A stretch of 64,000 bases of DNA, from NCBI GenBank assembly GCA_903885375.1, contig CAISIK010000129.1:166090-230089 (forward strand), read 5' to 3'. Origin of the DNA: an uncultured Pseudomonadota bacterium. GTDB lineage: Bacteria; Myxococcota_A; UBA796; SXON01. The position numbers and the translations under genes were made by a program. Shown here one piece after another: positions 11,140-19,094 of the stretch. The notes under the pieces were generated by a model that saw only the letters and a program-made list of their open reading frames with translations, did not search any database and was not told the DNA's origin. How positions within the stretch are numbered: the first letter of the stretch is position 1; the number at the start of each line of letters is the position of its first letter.

Positions 11140-11142
11140 CGA

Positions 11143-12180
11143 TCAGCTCCCGCCCTGGCGGCCGATCTGCTGCATCATCGCGTCGAGGTCCTTCCGCTGC
11201 TCCTCCTGCCGGTGCTGGATTTCCTGGAAGGTGGCGACGAGGAGCGCGCTGCGCAGCTCGGAGAAGGCCGAGGCGGGCTCACCCGCCCGCAAGCGGGCAG
11301 CCACGGACTTCGCGGCGGTGGCCGTTGCGCCCTTGCCCACCACGCCGAAGATCAACGCCGCGTGTTCGGCGGCGGCCGCGAAACGTTCGCGGGTGGTGTC
11401 GTCGAGCAGGTCTGCCAGGGAGGCCTCGAGCCAGCCCTCCTCGGCCACCTCGGCATCGCCCTGCGGCATGTTCGCGAGCGTCTGCTCGACCACCTTGCCG
11501 GGGACGAGCCACGCGGGGAGCACCCAACCCTCGGCGGCCCCACCGTCATCCGGCAGCGCGTGACGAAGCGGGTCGACGAGGCGCGCGCTGGCCAGCGTGG
11601 CCGGCGAGACCTTGCTGAGGAAGTGCTCCCATCCGTGGATGGACTTGCCCGCGACGGCCGCATCGGCGAGGCGCAGACCCGCGACGAAGGGCACCTCGCG
11701 GAGCGAGGGGTCGGCCTCCATGTCCTTCCAGAAGCGACGGAGCTCGTTTCGCGCGGCGTGACCGTGCTGGTCCTGCACCTTGTCGCCGCCCACGATCACC
11801 TCCATGATGCAGCTGCCATCGAAGTCGGTGGCGGTCAGGACGAGGTGGCAGTTCCCCATCGCGCTCGGGGCGCCCACCCACGCACGCGGGGGAACGTCGA
11901 GCTGTTCGCGGCTGAGCGAGAAGCTGCGGGTGGGGGCTGCATCGGCCACCTTCACGCCGCGCGACTTGAGGCGGTGAAGCGCCGCGGCGGCCGACTTCCG
12001 GAGGGCCTTCGGGCCATCGACGGACTGCAGGGCGGGCACGTTCCCCAGCTCCGCGGCGGCGGCGATGGCGAGCTCGGGATCGGCGAGCCCGGCGAGGTTG
12101 CCGGTGCCGTGGTGGCTCCACGCCACGGTGGCGGGATCGCCAGATTGATCGAGGATGGCGGACAGGCGGGGATCAGGCAT
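11143..12180 (-). CDS. Hypothetical protein of 345 residues, translationally coupled to maeB
   Basis: The ATG at 12180 lies inside the 3' end of maeB (8-nt overlap), which strongly suggests coupled translation. The sequence is soluble, rich in Ala and acidic residues, without signal peptide or transmembrane helix. Distinct stretches include a possible beta-rich core near residues 105-130 (GNCHLVLTATDFDGSCIMEV) and a Gln-rich helical tail ending QQIGRQGGS. No domain was recognised and no catalytic motif is obvious. Its place next to malic enzyme may mean a metabolic or regulatory link but that is speculative. Confidence 0.75.
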   Translation of the reverse strand: MPDPRLSAILDQSGDPATVAWSHHGTGNLAGLADPELAIAAAAELGNVPALQSVDGPKALRKSAAAALHRLKSRGVKVADAAPTRSFSLSREQLDVPPRAWVGAPSAMGNCHLVLTATDFDGSCIMEVIVGGDKVQDQHGHAARNELRRFWKDMEADPSLREVPFVAGLRLADAAVAGKSIHGWEHFLSKVSPATLASARLVDPLRHALPDDGGAAEGWVLPAWLVPGKVVEQTLANMPQGDAEVAEEGWLEASLADLLDDTTRERFAAAAEHAALIFGVVGKGATATAAKSVAARLRAGEPASAFSELRSALLVATFQEIQHRQEEQRKDLDAMMQQIGRQGGS

Positions 12181-14449
12181 GAGAGACTCCGCGGTCCTCG
12201 AGCTCGAGGACCTGGTGGACCGTCAGGGCGGCCATGTTGACGATGTCGCGCACCGCCGCACCGAGGGCGAGCACGTTGACAGGCCTGCGAAGGCCCATGA
12301 TGACCGGGCCGACGGCGGTGGCGCCGCCGAGCTCCCGGAGCAGCTTGTAGGCGATGTTTCCCGATGCGAGGCCCGGGAAGATGAGCACGTTGGCATCGCC
12401 CTGGATCGCCGAGAACGGGAAGTCCTGGGCGGCGAGCTCGGCGTTGACCGCCGTGTCCGCCTGCATCTCCCCGTCGATGACCAGATCGGGCCACTGTTGG
12501 TGGACGATCCGGATCGCCTCCGGAATCTTGGTGACCTCGGGGTTGTCGCGGTGTTCGCCGAAATCCGAGTAGGAGAGCATCGCAACCCGCGGCGTGTACC
12601 CGAGGGATTCGGCAAGGCGGGCGGTGTTGATCGCGATCTGGGCCAGCTGCGAGGGCGTGGGCAGGATGTTCACCGTGCAGTCGCCGAAGAAGTACACCCG
12701 GTTCTTGAACAGCATGACGTACACGCCGCTCACGCAGATGACGGACGGGTCCGTGCCGATGATCTGGAGCGCAGGGCGCATCGTGGAGGCGTAGGGGGTG
12801 CTCAGTCCGCCGACCATGCCGTCGGCATCCCCGCACTTCACCATCATGGCGCCGTAGCCAACGGGCTCCTCGAGCATCTGCCGGGCGGCCTTCTGGGTCA
12901 TCCCCTTCCGCTTGCGCTCCTGCCAGAGCCGCTCCGCATACCCGGCCACGCGCGGATCGTTCCGCGCGTCGACGATCTCGATCCCGTCCAACGAGACCTT
13001 CTGCTCCTCGGCACGCTTGAGCACCTTCCACTCCTCGCCCACGAGGATGGGGAGGCAGATCTTCTGCTCGACGAGGATCTGCGCGGCGCGGAGCACCCGG
13101 GGGTGGGCGCCGTCGAAGAGGACCACGCGCCGCTGCTGCTTCTGGGCCCGGGAGATGACCGGGCGGAGCACTTCCTTGCTGCGCTCGATGCGGCGTTCCA
13201 GCGTGGAGCGGTACGCCTCCATGTCCGCGATCGGCTCGCGGGCCACGCCCGAGCGCGCCGCGGCCGCTGCCACCGCAGGGGCCACCCAGGTGAGCACCCG
13301 GGGGTCGAAGGGCTTGGGGATGATGTAGTCGGCACCGAAGTGCAGGTTGTCGAGCTGGTAGGCGGAAAGAACCTCGTCCGGAACCTTCTCGCGCGCCAAC
13401 TGCGCCAGAGCCTGGACCGCCGCGATCTTCATCTCTTCGTTGATGGCCCGCGCGCGGCAGTCGAGCGCGCCCCGGAACACGAACGGAAAGCCGAGGACGT
13501 TGTTGACCTGGTTCGGCGTGTCGCTCCGGCCGGTAGCCACGATGGCGTCGGGACGAACGAGCTTGGCCTCTTCGTACCCGATCTCGGGCTCGGGGTTCGC
13601 CATGGCGAAGACGATCGGCGTGTCCGCCATCAGCGCCAGCATCTCCGGCTTCAGCGCGCCCCCCACCGAGAGCCCGATGAACACGTGCGCCCCCGCGATG
13701 ATGTCGCGCATGGGTCGAGCCTCGGTGCCCTGCGCGAAGGCCATCTTCTCGGGGAAGACGTCGACCGTGCGGCCGTGAAACAGGAGGCCCTCGGCATCGA
13801 ACATGTAGATGTTCTCGCGGAGCACGCCGATCGACACGAGCATCATCGCCGTGGCCACCGCAGCGGCACCCGCGCCGGAGAAGACGACCTTCAGGTCGGA
13901 GGTCCGGCGACCGGTGATGTGACAGGCGTTGATGATGCCCGCACCCGCGATGATGGCCGTGCCATGCTGATCGTCGTGAAACACCGGGATGTCGCAGAGG
14001 CCCTGCAGCGCCCGCTCAATCTCGAAGCAGTCGGGCGACTTGATGTCCTCGAGGTTGATGCCCCCAAAGGTGGGAGCCATGGCGCGGACGGCCGCGATGA
14101 CTTCGGCGGGCGTCTTCGCGTCGAGCTCGATGTCCACCGAGTCGATGTCGGCGAACTTCTTGAAGAGGTTGGACTTGCCCTCCATGACCGGCTTCCCGGC
14201 GAGGGGGCCGATGTTGCCCAGGCCCAGCACCGCGGTGCCGTTCGTGACGACGGCCACGAGGTTGCCCTTCGCCGTGTACTTGTAGACATCGTCGGGCCGG
14301 GCCTTGATCGCGAGGCACGGCTCGGCGACGCCCGGGGTGTAGGCGAGCGAAAGATCGCGCTGGGTGTACAGCGGCTTGGTGGGAATGATCTCGATCTTTC
14401 CCGGTCGCCCTTCGCTGTGGTAGTCCAGCGCGTCCCGCTTGAAGCTCAT
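12173..14449 (-). CDS. maeB: NADP-dependent malic enzyme, MaeB type with phosphotransacetylase-like C-terminus
   Basis: 758 residues. The N-terminal malic enzyme domain carries [26 protein letters not shown], the metal-site region [13 protein letters not shown] and the nucleotide-binding GAGAAAVA (about residues 190-200). From about residue 430 the protein continues as a phosphate acetyl/butyryl-transferase-like domain, the hallmark of large bacterial MaeB enzymes, where it is thought to be regulatory (acetyl-CoA response). The reaction is oxidative decarboxylation of malate to pyruvate, giving NADPH. A HypA-like gene lies 33 bp upstream on the same strand. Confidence 0.96.
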   Translation of the reverse strand: MSFKRDALDYHSEGRPGKIEIIPTKPLYTQRDLSLAYTPGVAEPCLAIKARPDDVYKYTAKGNLVAVVTNGTAVLGLGNIGPLAGKPVMEGKSNLFKKFADIDSVDIELDAKTPAEVIAAVRAMAPTFGGINLEDIKSPDCFEIERALQGLCDIPVFHDDQHGTAIIAGAGIINACHITGRRTSDLKVVFSGAGAAAVATAMMLVSIGVLRENIYMFDAEGLLFHGRTVDVFPEKMAFAQGTEARPMRDIIAGAHVFIGLSVGGALKPEMLALMADTPIVFAMANPEPEIGYEEAKLVRPDAIVATGRSDTPNQVNNVLGFPFVFRGALDCRARAINEEMKIAAVQALAQLAREKVPDEVLSAYQLDNLHFGADYIIPKPFDPRVLTWVAPAVAAAAARSGVAREPIADMEAYRSTLERRIERSKEVLRPVISRAQKQQRRVVLFDGAHPRVLRAAQILVEQKICLPILVGEEWKVLKRAEEQKVSLDGIEIVDARNDPRVAGYAERLWQERKRKGMTQKAARQMLEEPVGYGAMMVKCGDADGMVGGLSTPYASTMRPALQIIGTDPSVICVSGVYVMLFKNRVYFFGDCTVNILPTPSQLAQIAINTARLAESLGYTPRVAMLSYSDFGEHRDNPEVTKIPEAIRIVHQQWPDLVIDGEMQADTAVNAELAAQDFPFSAIQGDANVLIFPGLASGNIAYKLLRELGGATAVGPVIMGLRRPVNVLALGAAVRDIVNMAALTVHQVLELEDRGVSHA

Positions 14450-14482
14450 CGCCCCTCCGTGGCGACGCCGACGTATCCCGCG

Positions 14483-14806
14483 TCAGGACACCGGGCGCGC
14501 CCACGCCCGCCGCACGGACAGTTCGTGCCCGTGGATCAGCTCCGCGCGTGCGCTCCCGCACACCGGGCAGGGCGCTTCATCGGCCGGGTATTGCGCGCCG
14601 CAATCGAGGCAGTGGAGCAGGCCCTCCACCACGGCGATCTTCACCTCCACCCCGGGCACCCGGACTTCGAGGGCCGCGCGGAGCTGGCCGTGGTCGATGT
14701 CCACGTGCTCCCCGACCTCCACCTCGAAACCATCGAGCCGCACGCCGCTGGGCAGCTGGCTGCGCAAGGCGGCCACGAGTTCGTCGGCGATGTGCGCCAC
14801 ATCCAT
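14483..14806 (-). CDS. HypA-like zinc protein lacking the nickel-binding N-terminus
   Basis: 107 residues from ATG 14806; a longer reading is open upstream but would run into the divergent gene. The C-terminal half is clearly HypA/HybF-like, with paired zinc motifs CLDC and CPVC separated by about 10 residues, then IHGHELSVRRAWAR. HypA normally inserts nickel into [NiFe] hydrogenase and its second residue (MHE) is a nickel ligand. Here the protein begins MDVAHIADEL, so the MHE motif is absent. No hydrogenase gene is in the window. It may act in a different metal or zinc role, or be a HypA relative recruited to the maeB operon. Confidence 0.75.
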   Translation of the reverse strand: MDVAHIADELVAALRSQLPSGVRLDGFEVEVGEHVDIDHGQLRAALEVRVPGVEVKIAVVEGLLHCLDCGAQYPADEAPCPVCGSARAELIHGHELSVRRAWARPVS

Positions 14807-14828
14807 CCGGTCGGTATAACGGGGTGCC

Positions 14829-15380
14829 GTGAACAGCCCCGCCGGCCAGGCCGCCATCCGCCTCCGAGAAGCCCTGCTGGTCGGCGATCTGGACACGGCC
14901 CTCGCGCAGCTCGTGGAGGTCGATGGGCCGCACCGCGTCGAAGTCCTGCTGGGCGGGGCATTGCGGCACGGCGCGGCGGGCTTCGCGGCCGTAGGCGCCT
15001 GGCGCCTCGCCGCGACGCACTCCTACGAGCACCCGGCTTGGCGCACTCTCTGTGCCCGGCTAGCCTCCCCGTCGTCGAGTGGCCACGACGAGCGGGCCGC
15101 GGCCTGGGTCGCCTCCGGGCTCGCTCCCGAGGGGGTTCCCCGCGGCGGCCAGACAGTGCCTCCCGCGACCGCGCGGCGCTTCGCCGGCCCCGATGCCGAG
15201 GCGGCGCTCCTCGATGCCCTGCGGGGCGGGTCCGGCGTCTCCGACGTGCTCACCGTCTGGCCCGCCCACCCGCTCCTCGAACCGGTTCGCGCCTACTACG
15301 GCGCCGCCATCGGGGCGCTCGGTCCCCGACCGCTCCTGTACCTCGCCATCGTTCCCGCGAGCGCCGCCTACGCGGCCTGA
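14829..15380 (+). CDS. Hypothetical protein, 183 residues
   Basis: GTG start, diverging from the HypA-like gene with only 22 bp between starts. The sequence is Ala/Gly/Leu-rich with several helices and no signal peptide, membrane helix or recognised motif; residues 115-160 (ARRFAGPDAEAALLDALRGG) are predicted helical. It runs into the 3' end of the convergent exbD gene with a 6-bp gap. The codon pattern is like the neighbours, so it is probably real, but function cannot be inferred. Confidence 0.6.
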   Translation: MNSPAGQAAIRLREALLVGDLDTALAQLVEVDGPHRVEVLLGGALRHGAAGFAAVGAWRLAATHSYEHPAWRTLCARLASPSSSGHDERAAAWVASGLAPEGVPRGGQTVPPATARRFAGPDAEAALLDALRGGSGVSDVLTVWPAHPLLEPVRAYYGAAIGALGPRPLLYLAIVPASAAYAA

Positions 15381-15386
15381 TCGCCC

Positions 15387-15863
15387 TCAGGGGCCGGAGA
15401 GCGCCCGGCTCGCCAGCGCCACATCCTCGAAGCCCGCCGCCTGCGCGGCGCGGATGACCTGCCACACCAGCTTGTACTGGGCCTCCTGATCGCCGCGGAC
15501 GACCACACGCGTAGCCGTGGCCCCCCGTTCAACCGCCCGCAACCGCTCGGTCAGGGCGGCGATGGGGAAGGTCTCGCCCTCGAGGAAGATCGTACCGTCG
15601 GGAGACACCGAGATCACGATGTCCTTGGGGATGAGCGGGCTGTCGCCCGTGCCCTGCGGCGTGAGGACCGACAGGGCGCGCTCGGAGAGCAGGTTCTTGG
15701 CCTCCGTGGCCTGCCGCTCCGCCTCCACCAGCGAGCTCGACACCACCATGAAGATGATCAGCAACACCAGGAAGACGTCGGTCAACGGGGTGATGTTGAT
15801 CTCGGAGAACATCGCGGCATCGTCGCCGTCGTCGTCAGCCGTCGGTTGCGGGCCGCTCTGCAT
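15387..15863 (-). CDS. exbD: ExbD/TolR-family biopolymer transport protein
   Basis: 158 residues. After a short acidic N-terminus comes EINITPLTDVFLVLLIIFMV (about residues 21-40), the ExbD/TolR signature with the proton-path Asp in the single transmembrane helix. The periplasmic remainder has the expected IVISVSPDGTIFLEGE and VVVRGDQEAQY strands. It uses the proton-motive force with ExbB/TolQ to energise TonB- or TolA-type transduction. Its start overlaps the 3' end of the upstream exbB gene by 29 nt. Confidence 0.93.
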   Translation of the reverse strand: MQSGPQPTADDDGDDAAMFSEINITPLTDVFLVLLIIFMVVSSSLVEAERQATEAKNLLSERALSVLTPQGTGDSPLIPKDIVISVSPDGTIFLEGETFPIAALTERLRAVERGATATRVVVRGDQEAQYKLVWQVIRAAQAAGFEDVALASRALSGP

Positions 15864-16482
15864 GCGTCCTCCCCGTGCGGATCAGCTCGCCCAGCTCGTC
15901 GATGGCGAGGTTGATTTCTCGCCCGACACCGGCGACCTGCTGGCCGAGGGCGTTGAAGAACAGCACCGCCTCCAGCGCCACGAAGAGACCGCCCGCGGTG
16001 GCGATGAGCGCTTCCGAGATGCCCGAGGACACCACGGCAAAGCCACCCTGCCCGCTCTCCCCGATCGCCTCGAAGCTGCCCATGACGCCCACGACGGTGC
16101 CCAACAGGCCAGCGAAGGGCATGAGCGCCCCCACCGAACCCAGGATCCACAGCGGCCCCCGGAGCTGCGCCACCGCGCGGCGGCTCTCCCGAGCCATGGC
16201 CGTGGCGAACTCCCCTCGCGCACGCCCGAGCGCACGGTCGAGCCCCGCCGTGAAAACCTCGCGGATGGGCGAGGAGAGCGCATCAGCATGGCGCCGGCTC
16301 TCTTCGAGGTCACCCCGGCGGGCCGCCTCCAGGACCTTCTCTTCCACCCGGACCAGCGCCGCACGCGCCCGCCAGAGGGTGAGCCACCGTTCGAGTGCCA
16401 ACGCCAGCGCGACCACGCTGACCGCCAGCATGAACGCCAACGTGGGACCTGCCACTTGCCAGTATTCCTGCAGCTTCTCCAC
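15835..16482 (-). CDS. exbB: ExbB/TolQ/MotA-family proton channel protein
   Basis: 215 residues. GTG 16482 was chosen because AGGGGG lies about 8 nt upstream and the product then begins MEKLQEYWQVAGPTL. It has an N-terminal transmembrane helix (FMLAVSVVALALALERWLTL), a large cytoplasmic loop and two C-terminal helices; PFAGLLGTVVGVMGSFEAIG and GISEALIATAGGLFVAL are the MotA/TolQ/ExbB hallmarks. With the overlapping exbD gene it forms the inner-membrane motor. No TonB or TolA gene is present nearby, so the driven partner is unknown. Confidence 0.93.
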   Translation of the reverse strand: MEKLQEYWQVAGPTLAFMLAVSVVALALALERWLTLWRARAALVRVEEKVLEAARRGDLEESRRHADALSSPIREVFTAGLDRALGRARGEFATAMARESRRAVAQLRGPLWILGSVGALMPFAGLLGTVVGVMGSFEAIGESGQGGFAVVSSGISEALIATAGGLFVALEAVLFFNALGQQVAGVGREINLAIDELGELIRTGRTHAERPATDG

Positions 16483-16551
16483 GCGGACCACCCCCTGTGC
16501 TGTAGCGCGCCCACTTGCGGACGGCGAAGCGCCCGACAACTGGAGACGAGG

Positions 16552-17154
16552 TCAGTTGCCTCGCGCGGCCTTGATCTGCGAGGGCTCCACCATGCCGGCG
16601 TCGTGGCCCCAGGTGTTGCGCTCGTAGGTGGCGACGGCCGCGATCTGATTGTCGGTCAGGTGACCGAAGGGGGTCATGGCGCCCGTGTACGCCACGCCGC
16701 CGATTTCCTTGCCGGAGAGGCCCTTCAGCACCGTAGCGATCTGCTCGGCAGGGTCGGCGTTGTTGACGACCGCATCGTTCAAGAGCGGCGGGTACATCTG
16801 GCCATCGCCGACACCGTCGGCCTTGTGACAGGCCGCGCAGTTGTTCGCATAGACGCCCGCACCTTCGCGGACGAGCAGCGCCTTCTTGTCCGCGGGCGAG
16901 AGGCCGTCGAAGCCGGCGAAGGCGGCGTCATCGACCTTCGGGGCGGCGTCGAGGTACGCCTGCTCCGTGCTGAAGCCGAGCTTCGGCGAGGAGCAATACT
17001 CCCGACCGCTGACGGGGCTCGACACCCAGGCGTTGCACGGCCCCCCGTAGTGGCCCCGGTACCGGGCCTGGACGCCGACCGGATCCTCCGGAATGGCATC
17101 ACACGCGACGGTGAAAAACGCGGCGAGCGGCAGGAGCGTGCGGGGAGCGATCAT
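16552..17154 (-). CDS. Lipoprotein mono-haem cytochrome c, last gene of the oxidase operon
   Basis: 200 residues from ATG 17154, whose ATGA overlaps the stop of the preceding small gene. The signal MIAPRTLLPLAAFFTVACDA has a lipobox-like VAC, so it is probably membrane anchored at the periplasmic face. A single haem-binding motif CAACH lies near residue 105, with a candidate axial Met in TGAMTPFGHL. An acidic/aromatic segment with several Cys and Tyr residues precedes the haem domain. It presumably donates electrons to, or is a subunit of, the cytochrome oxidase encoded upstream. Confidence 0.88.
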   Translation of the reverse strand: MIAPRTLLPLAAFFTVACDAIPEDPVGVQARYRGHYGGPCNAWVSSPVSGREYCSSPKLGFSTEQAYLDAAPKVDDAAFAGFDGLSPADKKALLVREGAGVYANNCAACHKADGVGDGQMYPPLLNDAVVNNADPAEQIATVLKGLSGKEIGGVAYTGAMTPFGHLTDNQIAAVATYERNTWGHDAGMVEPSQIKAARGN

Positions 17155-17387
17155 CGGATTTCCACAGGAGGAAGGTCGGGAGACGGCGCAACGACCGCCG
17201 CAGCGGTGCGCGCCCGATACCAGAAGAAGCCGCCGATCGAGGCCAGCAGCCCCAGCGGAAGGAGGCTCAGGAAGATGGTGACCCAGAGCAGCGTACGGTT
17301 GCCCTCGCGCGGGTCCATGCACGTGGAGCACGCATTGGCCGCCCCGGGGAGCGCAAGCGCGGCCAGCACGACGAGGCGGCGAATCAC
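17151..17387 (-). CDS. 78-residue membrane protein with CSTC motif in the oxidase operon
   Basis: GTG start at 17387 overlapping the TGA of the upstream subunit III-like gene (GTGA), and its own stop overlaps the next ATG (ATGA), so it is embedded in the operon. It has a cleavable signal (MIRRLVVLAALALPGAANA), then directly ACSTCMDPREGN, and one transmembrane helix (LLWVTIFLSLLPLGLLASIG), with a short tail. The two Cys of CSTC just outside the membrane could bind metal or form a disulfide. Small proteins of this type are seen near Cox operons but no function is assigned. Confidence 0.8.
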   Translation of the reverse strand: MIRRLVVLAALALPGAANACSTCMDPREGNRTLLWVTIFLSLLPLGLLASIGGFFWYRARTAAAVVAPSPDLPPVEIR

Positions 17388-17971
17388 AGGTACACCGTGG
17401 TGTATATGGCCGGCCACAGGAGCACGACGAAGTACCAATAGAGGCGAATCGCCGAGAACGCGGCGCGAGTCAAACGACCGGCCGCGAGCTCCCGCTGGGT
17501 CCAGCCCAGCACGACCACGGCGCTCACCGCATGCAGGCCGTGCGCGCCCACGATGGTGTAGAAGAACCCGCCATTGGCGCTCGACTGCAGGGTGAAGCCC
17601 CCGCTGGAGAGGCGCACGAACTCGAAGACCTGGTAGCCGACGAAGGCCACCGCGAGCGCCATCGCCACGGCCAGGGGACGCCGCGCCGCCGCCAGGTCAG
17701 CCTTCGCGGCCCGACCCGCCTGAAACACCGCAGCGCCAGACAGGAGCAGGGCGACGGTGGCACCGCCGGCGGCCGCTACGGGCAACGCGGGATCGCCAGG
17801 CGGGGGCCACCACCCGATGGGGGCACGCGCGCCCACCAGCGCGTAGGCGCTGATGAAACCCGCGAAGAACATGACGTCGGCGAAAACGAAGATGATCATC
17901 GCGAGCAGCTCGCTCTCGATGATGGGGGGCCCCTTGACCGGCCGCGCCCGGATCGTCGTCGAATCCGCCAT
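17384..17971 (-). CDS. Second cytochrome c oxidase subunit III-like protein
   Basis: 195 residues, five hydrophobic helices. The N-terminus is cytoplasmic and short, then SELLAMIIFVFADVMFFAGF, a typical haem-copper oxidase subunit III helix with the conserved FFAGFISAY region; the end has GAHGLHAVSAVVVLGW and YWYFVVLLWPAIYTTVYL, matching the subunit III last helices. A separate subunit III homologue is encoded at 18504-19076, so the operon carries two family members. Both may be structural subunits, or this one may be an assembly factor. Confidence 0.85.
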   Translation of the reverse strand: MADSTTIRARPVKGPPIIESELLAMIIFVFADVMFFAGFISAYALVGARAPIGWWPPPGDPALPVAAAGGATVALLLSGAAVFQAGRAAKADLAAARRPLAVAMALAVAFVGYQVFEFVRLSSGGFTLQSSANGGFFYTIVGAHGLHAVSAVVVLGWTQRELAAGRLTRAAFSAIRLYWYFVVLLWPAIYTTVYL

Positions 17972-17977
17972 GTATCC

Positions 17978-18487
17978 CTACTCGCCGGCGCCGTGTGCCG
18001 GGGCCGCTTCGTGCGCCGGGGCCGCTTGGTGCGCCGGAGCCGCTTCGTGCGCCGGGACCACCTCGTGACCGGCAGCGGCGTGCTCGCCGCCCTCCGCGTG
18101 GTGCGTGGCTTCCGGGATGTTCGCGTTCTTGGCGGATTCATTCCGCCAGTTCATGCCCCAGTGCTTCATGACGTCCGGCGCGGTAGCCAGGAAGAACAAC
18201 ATCATCAGGCCGAGGCAGACGGTCAGCAGCTGCACCACGAAGCGCCGTTCGATGTTGAGGTGCATGAAGTACTTCGCCACCATGTACGCCTTGACCACGG
18301 CGATACCGAAGGCGGTGAGCAGCGTGACCGTGCGGATGCCGAGCTCCGGCCCGGCGAGGCTCACACCGAGCAGCACCAGCAGCATGGCCCAGATCTTCAC
18401 GTAGTTGGTGTGGTGGGCCCCATCGTGGGCCTCGTGGCCACCCGACTCGTGGCCATGCTCGTGGGAGTGCGAAGAGGGCGTCGACAT
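17978..18487 (-). CDS. Cytochrome c oxidase subunit IV-like protein with His-rich ends
   Basis: 169 residues. The centre has three transmembrane helices in the prokaryotic subunit IV (CoxD/CtaF) layout: IWAMLLVLLGVSLAG, VTLLTAFGIAVVKAYMVAKYFMHL and VVQLLTVCLGLMMLFFLATA. The N-terminus is His-rich (SHSHEHGHESGGHEAH) and the C-terminus repeats EAAPAH. These tails could bind copper or zinc. The gene lies between the two subunit III-like genes. Confidence 0.85.
   Translation of the reverse strand: MSTPSSHSHEHGHESGGHEAHDGAHHTNYVKIWAMLLVLLGVSLAGPELGIRTVTLLTAFGIAVVKAYMVAKYFMHLNIERRFVVQLLTVCLGLMMLFFLATAPDVMKHWGMNWRNESAKNANIPEATHHAEGGEHAAAGHEVVPAHEAAPAHQAAPAHEAAPAHGAGE
17993..18064 (-). repeat. Four 18-bp tandem repeats encoding EAAPAH units
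   Basis: Four degenerate 18-bp units (17993-18010, 18011-18028, 18029-18046, 18047-18064) in the 3' part of the subunit IV gene each encode a hexapeptide close to E-A-A-P-A-H (one Q-A-A-P-A-H, one E-V-V-P-A-H). The unit is a multiple of three and would tolerate copy-number change. Confidence 0.85.
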
Positions 18488-18503
18488 GATGAACCCCGAG
18501 CGC

Positions 18504-19076
18504 CTACTTGGCGATGTAGAGGAGGGGGAAGAGGAAGATCCACACGAGGTCGACGAAGTGCCAGTAGATGCCGATCAGCTCGACCCGCTGGAGATCCTTG
18601 CCCTTGCGCGCATCGGCCGCCACGATGAGCATGATGATGGCGCCCGCGATGACGTGGAGCCCGTGCAACCCCGCCGCGATGTAGTAGAAGGACCAGAAGC
18701 CGTTCGCCGTGATCGTGTAGCCGTGTTGGATCTCGGCGGTCCACTCGAAGGACTTCACGATGAGGAAGATCAGCGCCCCGCCGCAGGTGGCGAGCAGCAG
18801 GTTGGCCGCCTTCTTGCCGTTTCCCTGCTCCGCCGCCTGGTGCGCGAGCACGGCGGAGAGGCTCGAGGTGAGCAGGACGAAGGTGTTGAACGCGCCCGCC
18901 CAGGTGTTCGTGTGCGAGGCGTAGGTGGCCCACTCGGGGTGCCCCAGCCGGTGCAACAGGTATGACCCCAGCAGTCCGCCGAAGATCACGATTTCGGAAG
19001 CCAGCACCCACCACACCGCCAAGCGGCCGGTGGGCACTCCCGAAGCTGAGCGCGTGGTGGCAATCGGTCGAACCAT
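18504..19076 (-). CDS. coxC: Cytochrome c oxidase subunit III
   Basis: 190 residues, five transmembrane helices. Subunit III hallmarks are WWVLASEIVIFGGLLGSYLL near the start, NTFVLLTSSLSAVLA, and the C-terminal GLHGLHVIAGAIIMLIV and YWHFVDLVWIFLFPLLYIAK with the conserved HFVDxVW motif. It belongs to the integral membrane haem-copper oxidase complex and stabilises proton uptake by subunit I. It lies 18 bp downstream of coxA. Confidence 0.95.
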   Translation of the reverse strand: MVRPIATTRSASGVPTGRLAVWWVLASEIVIFGGLLGSYLLHRLGHPEWATYASHTNTWAGAFNTFVLLTSSLSAVLAHQAAEQGNGKKAANLLLATCGGALIFLIVKSFEWTAEIQHGYTITANGFWSFYYIAAGLHGLHVIAGAIIMLIVAADARKGKDLQRVELIGIYWHFVDLVWIFLFPLLYIAK

Positions 19077-19094
19077 GGCGTCTCCTGCTCGTTC

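Noticed and set aside
14807..14896. N-terminal extension of the HypA-like protein
   Set aside because: It would overlap the divergent gene, has no family similarity and is basic/proline-rich like a shadow frame.
12155..15457. A 1100-codon open frame on the plus strand antisense to maeB
   Set aside because: maeB and HypA-like protein are clearly coded on the other strand; the plus-strand product has no recognisable domain and shadow-like composition.
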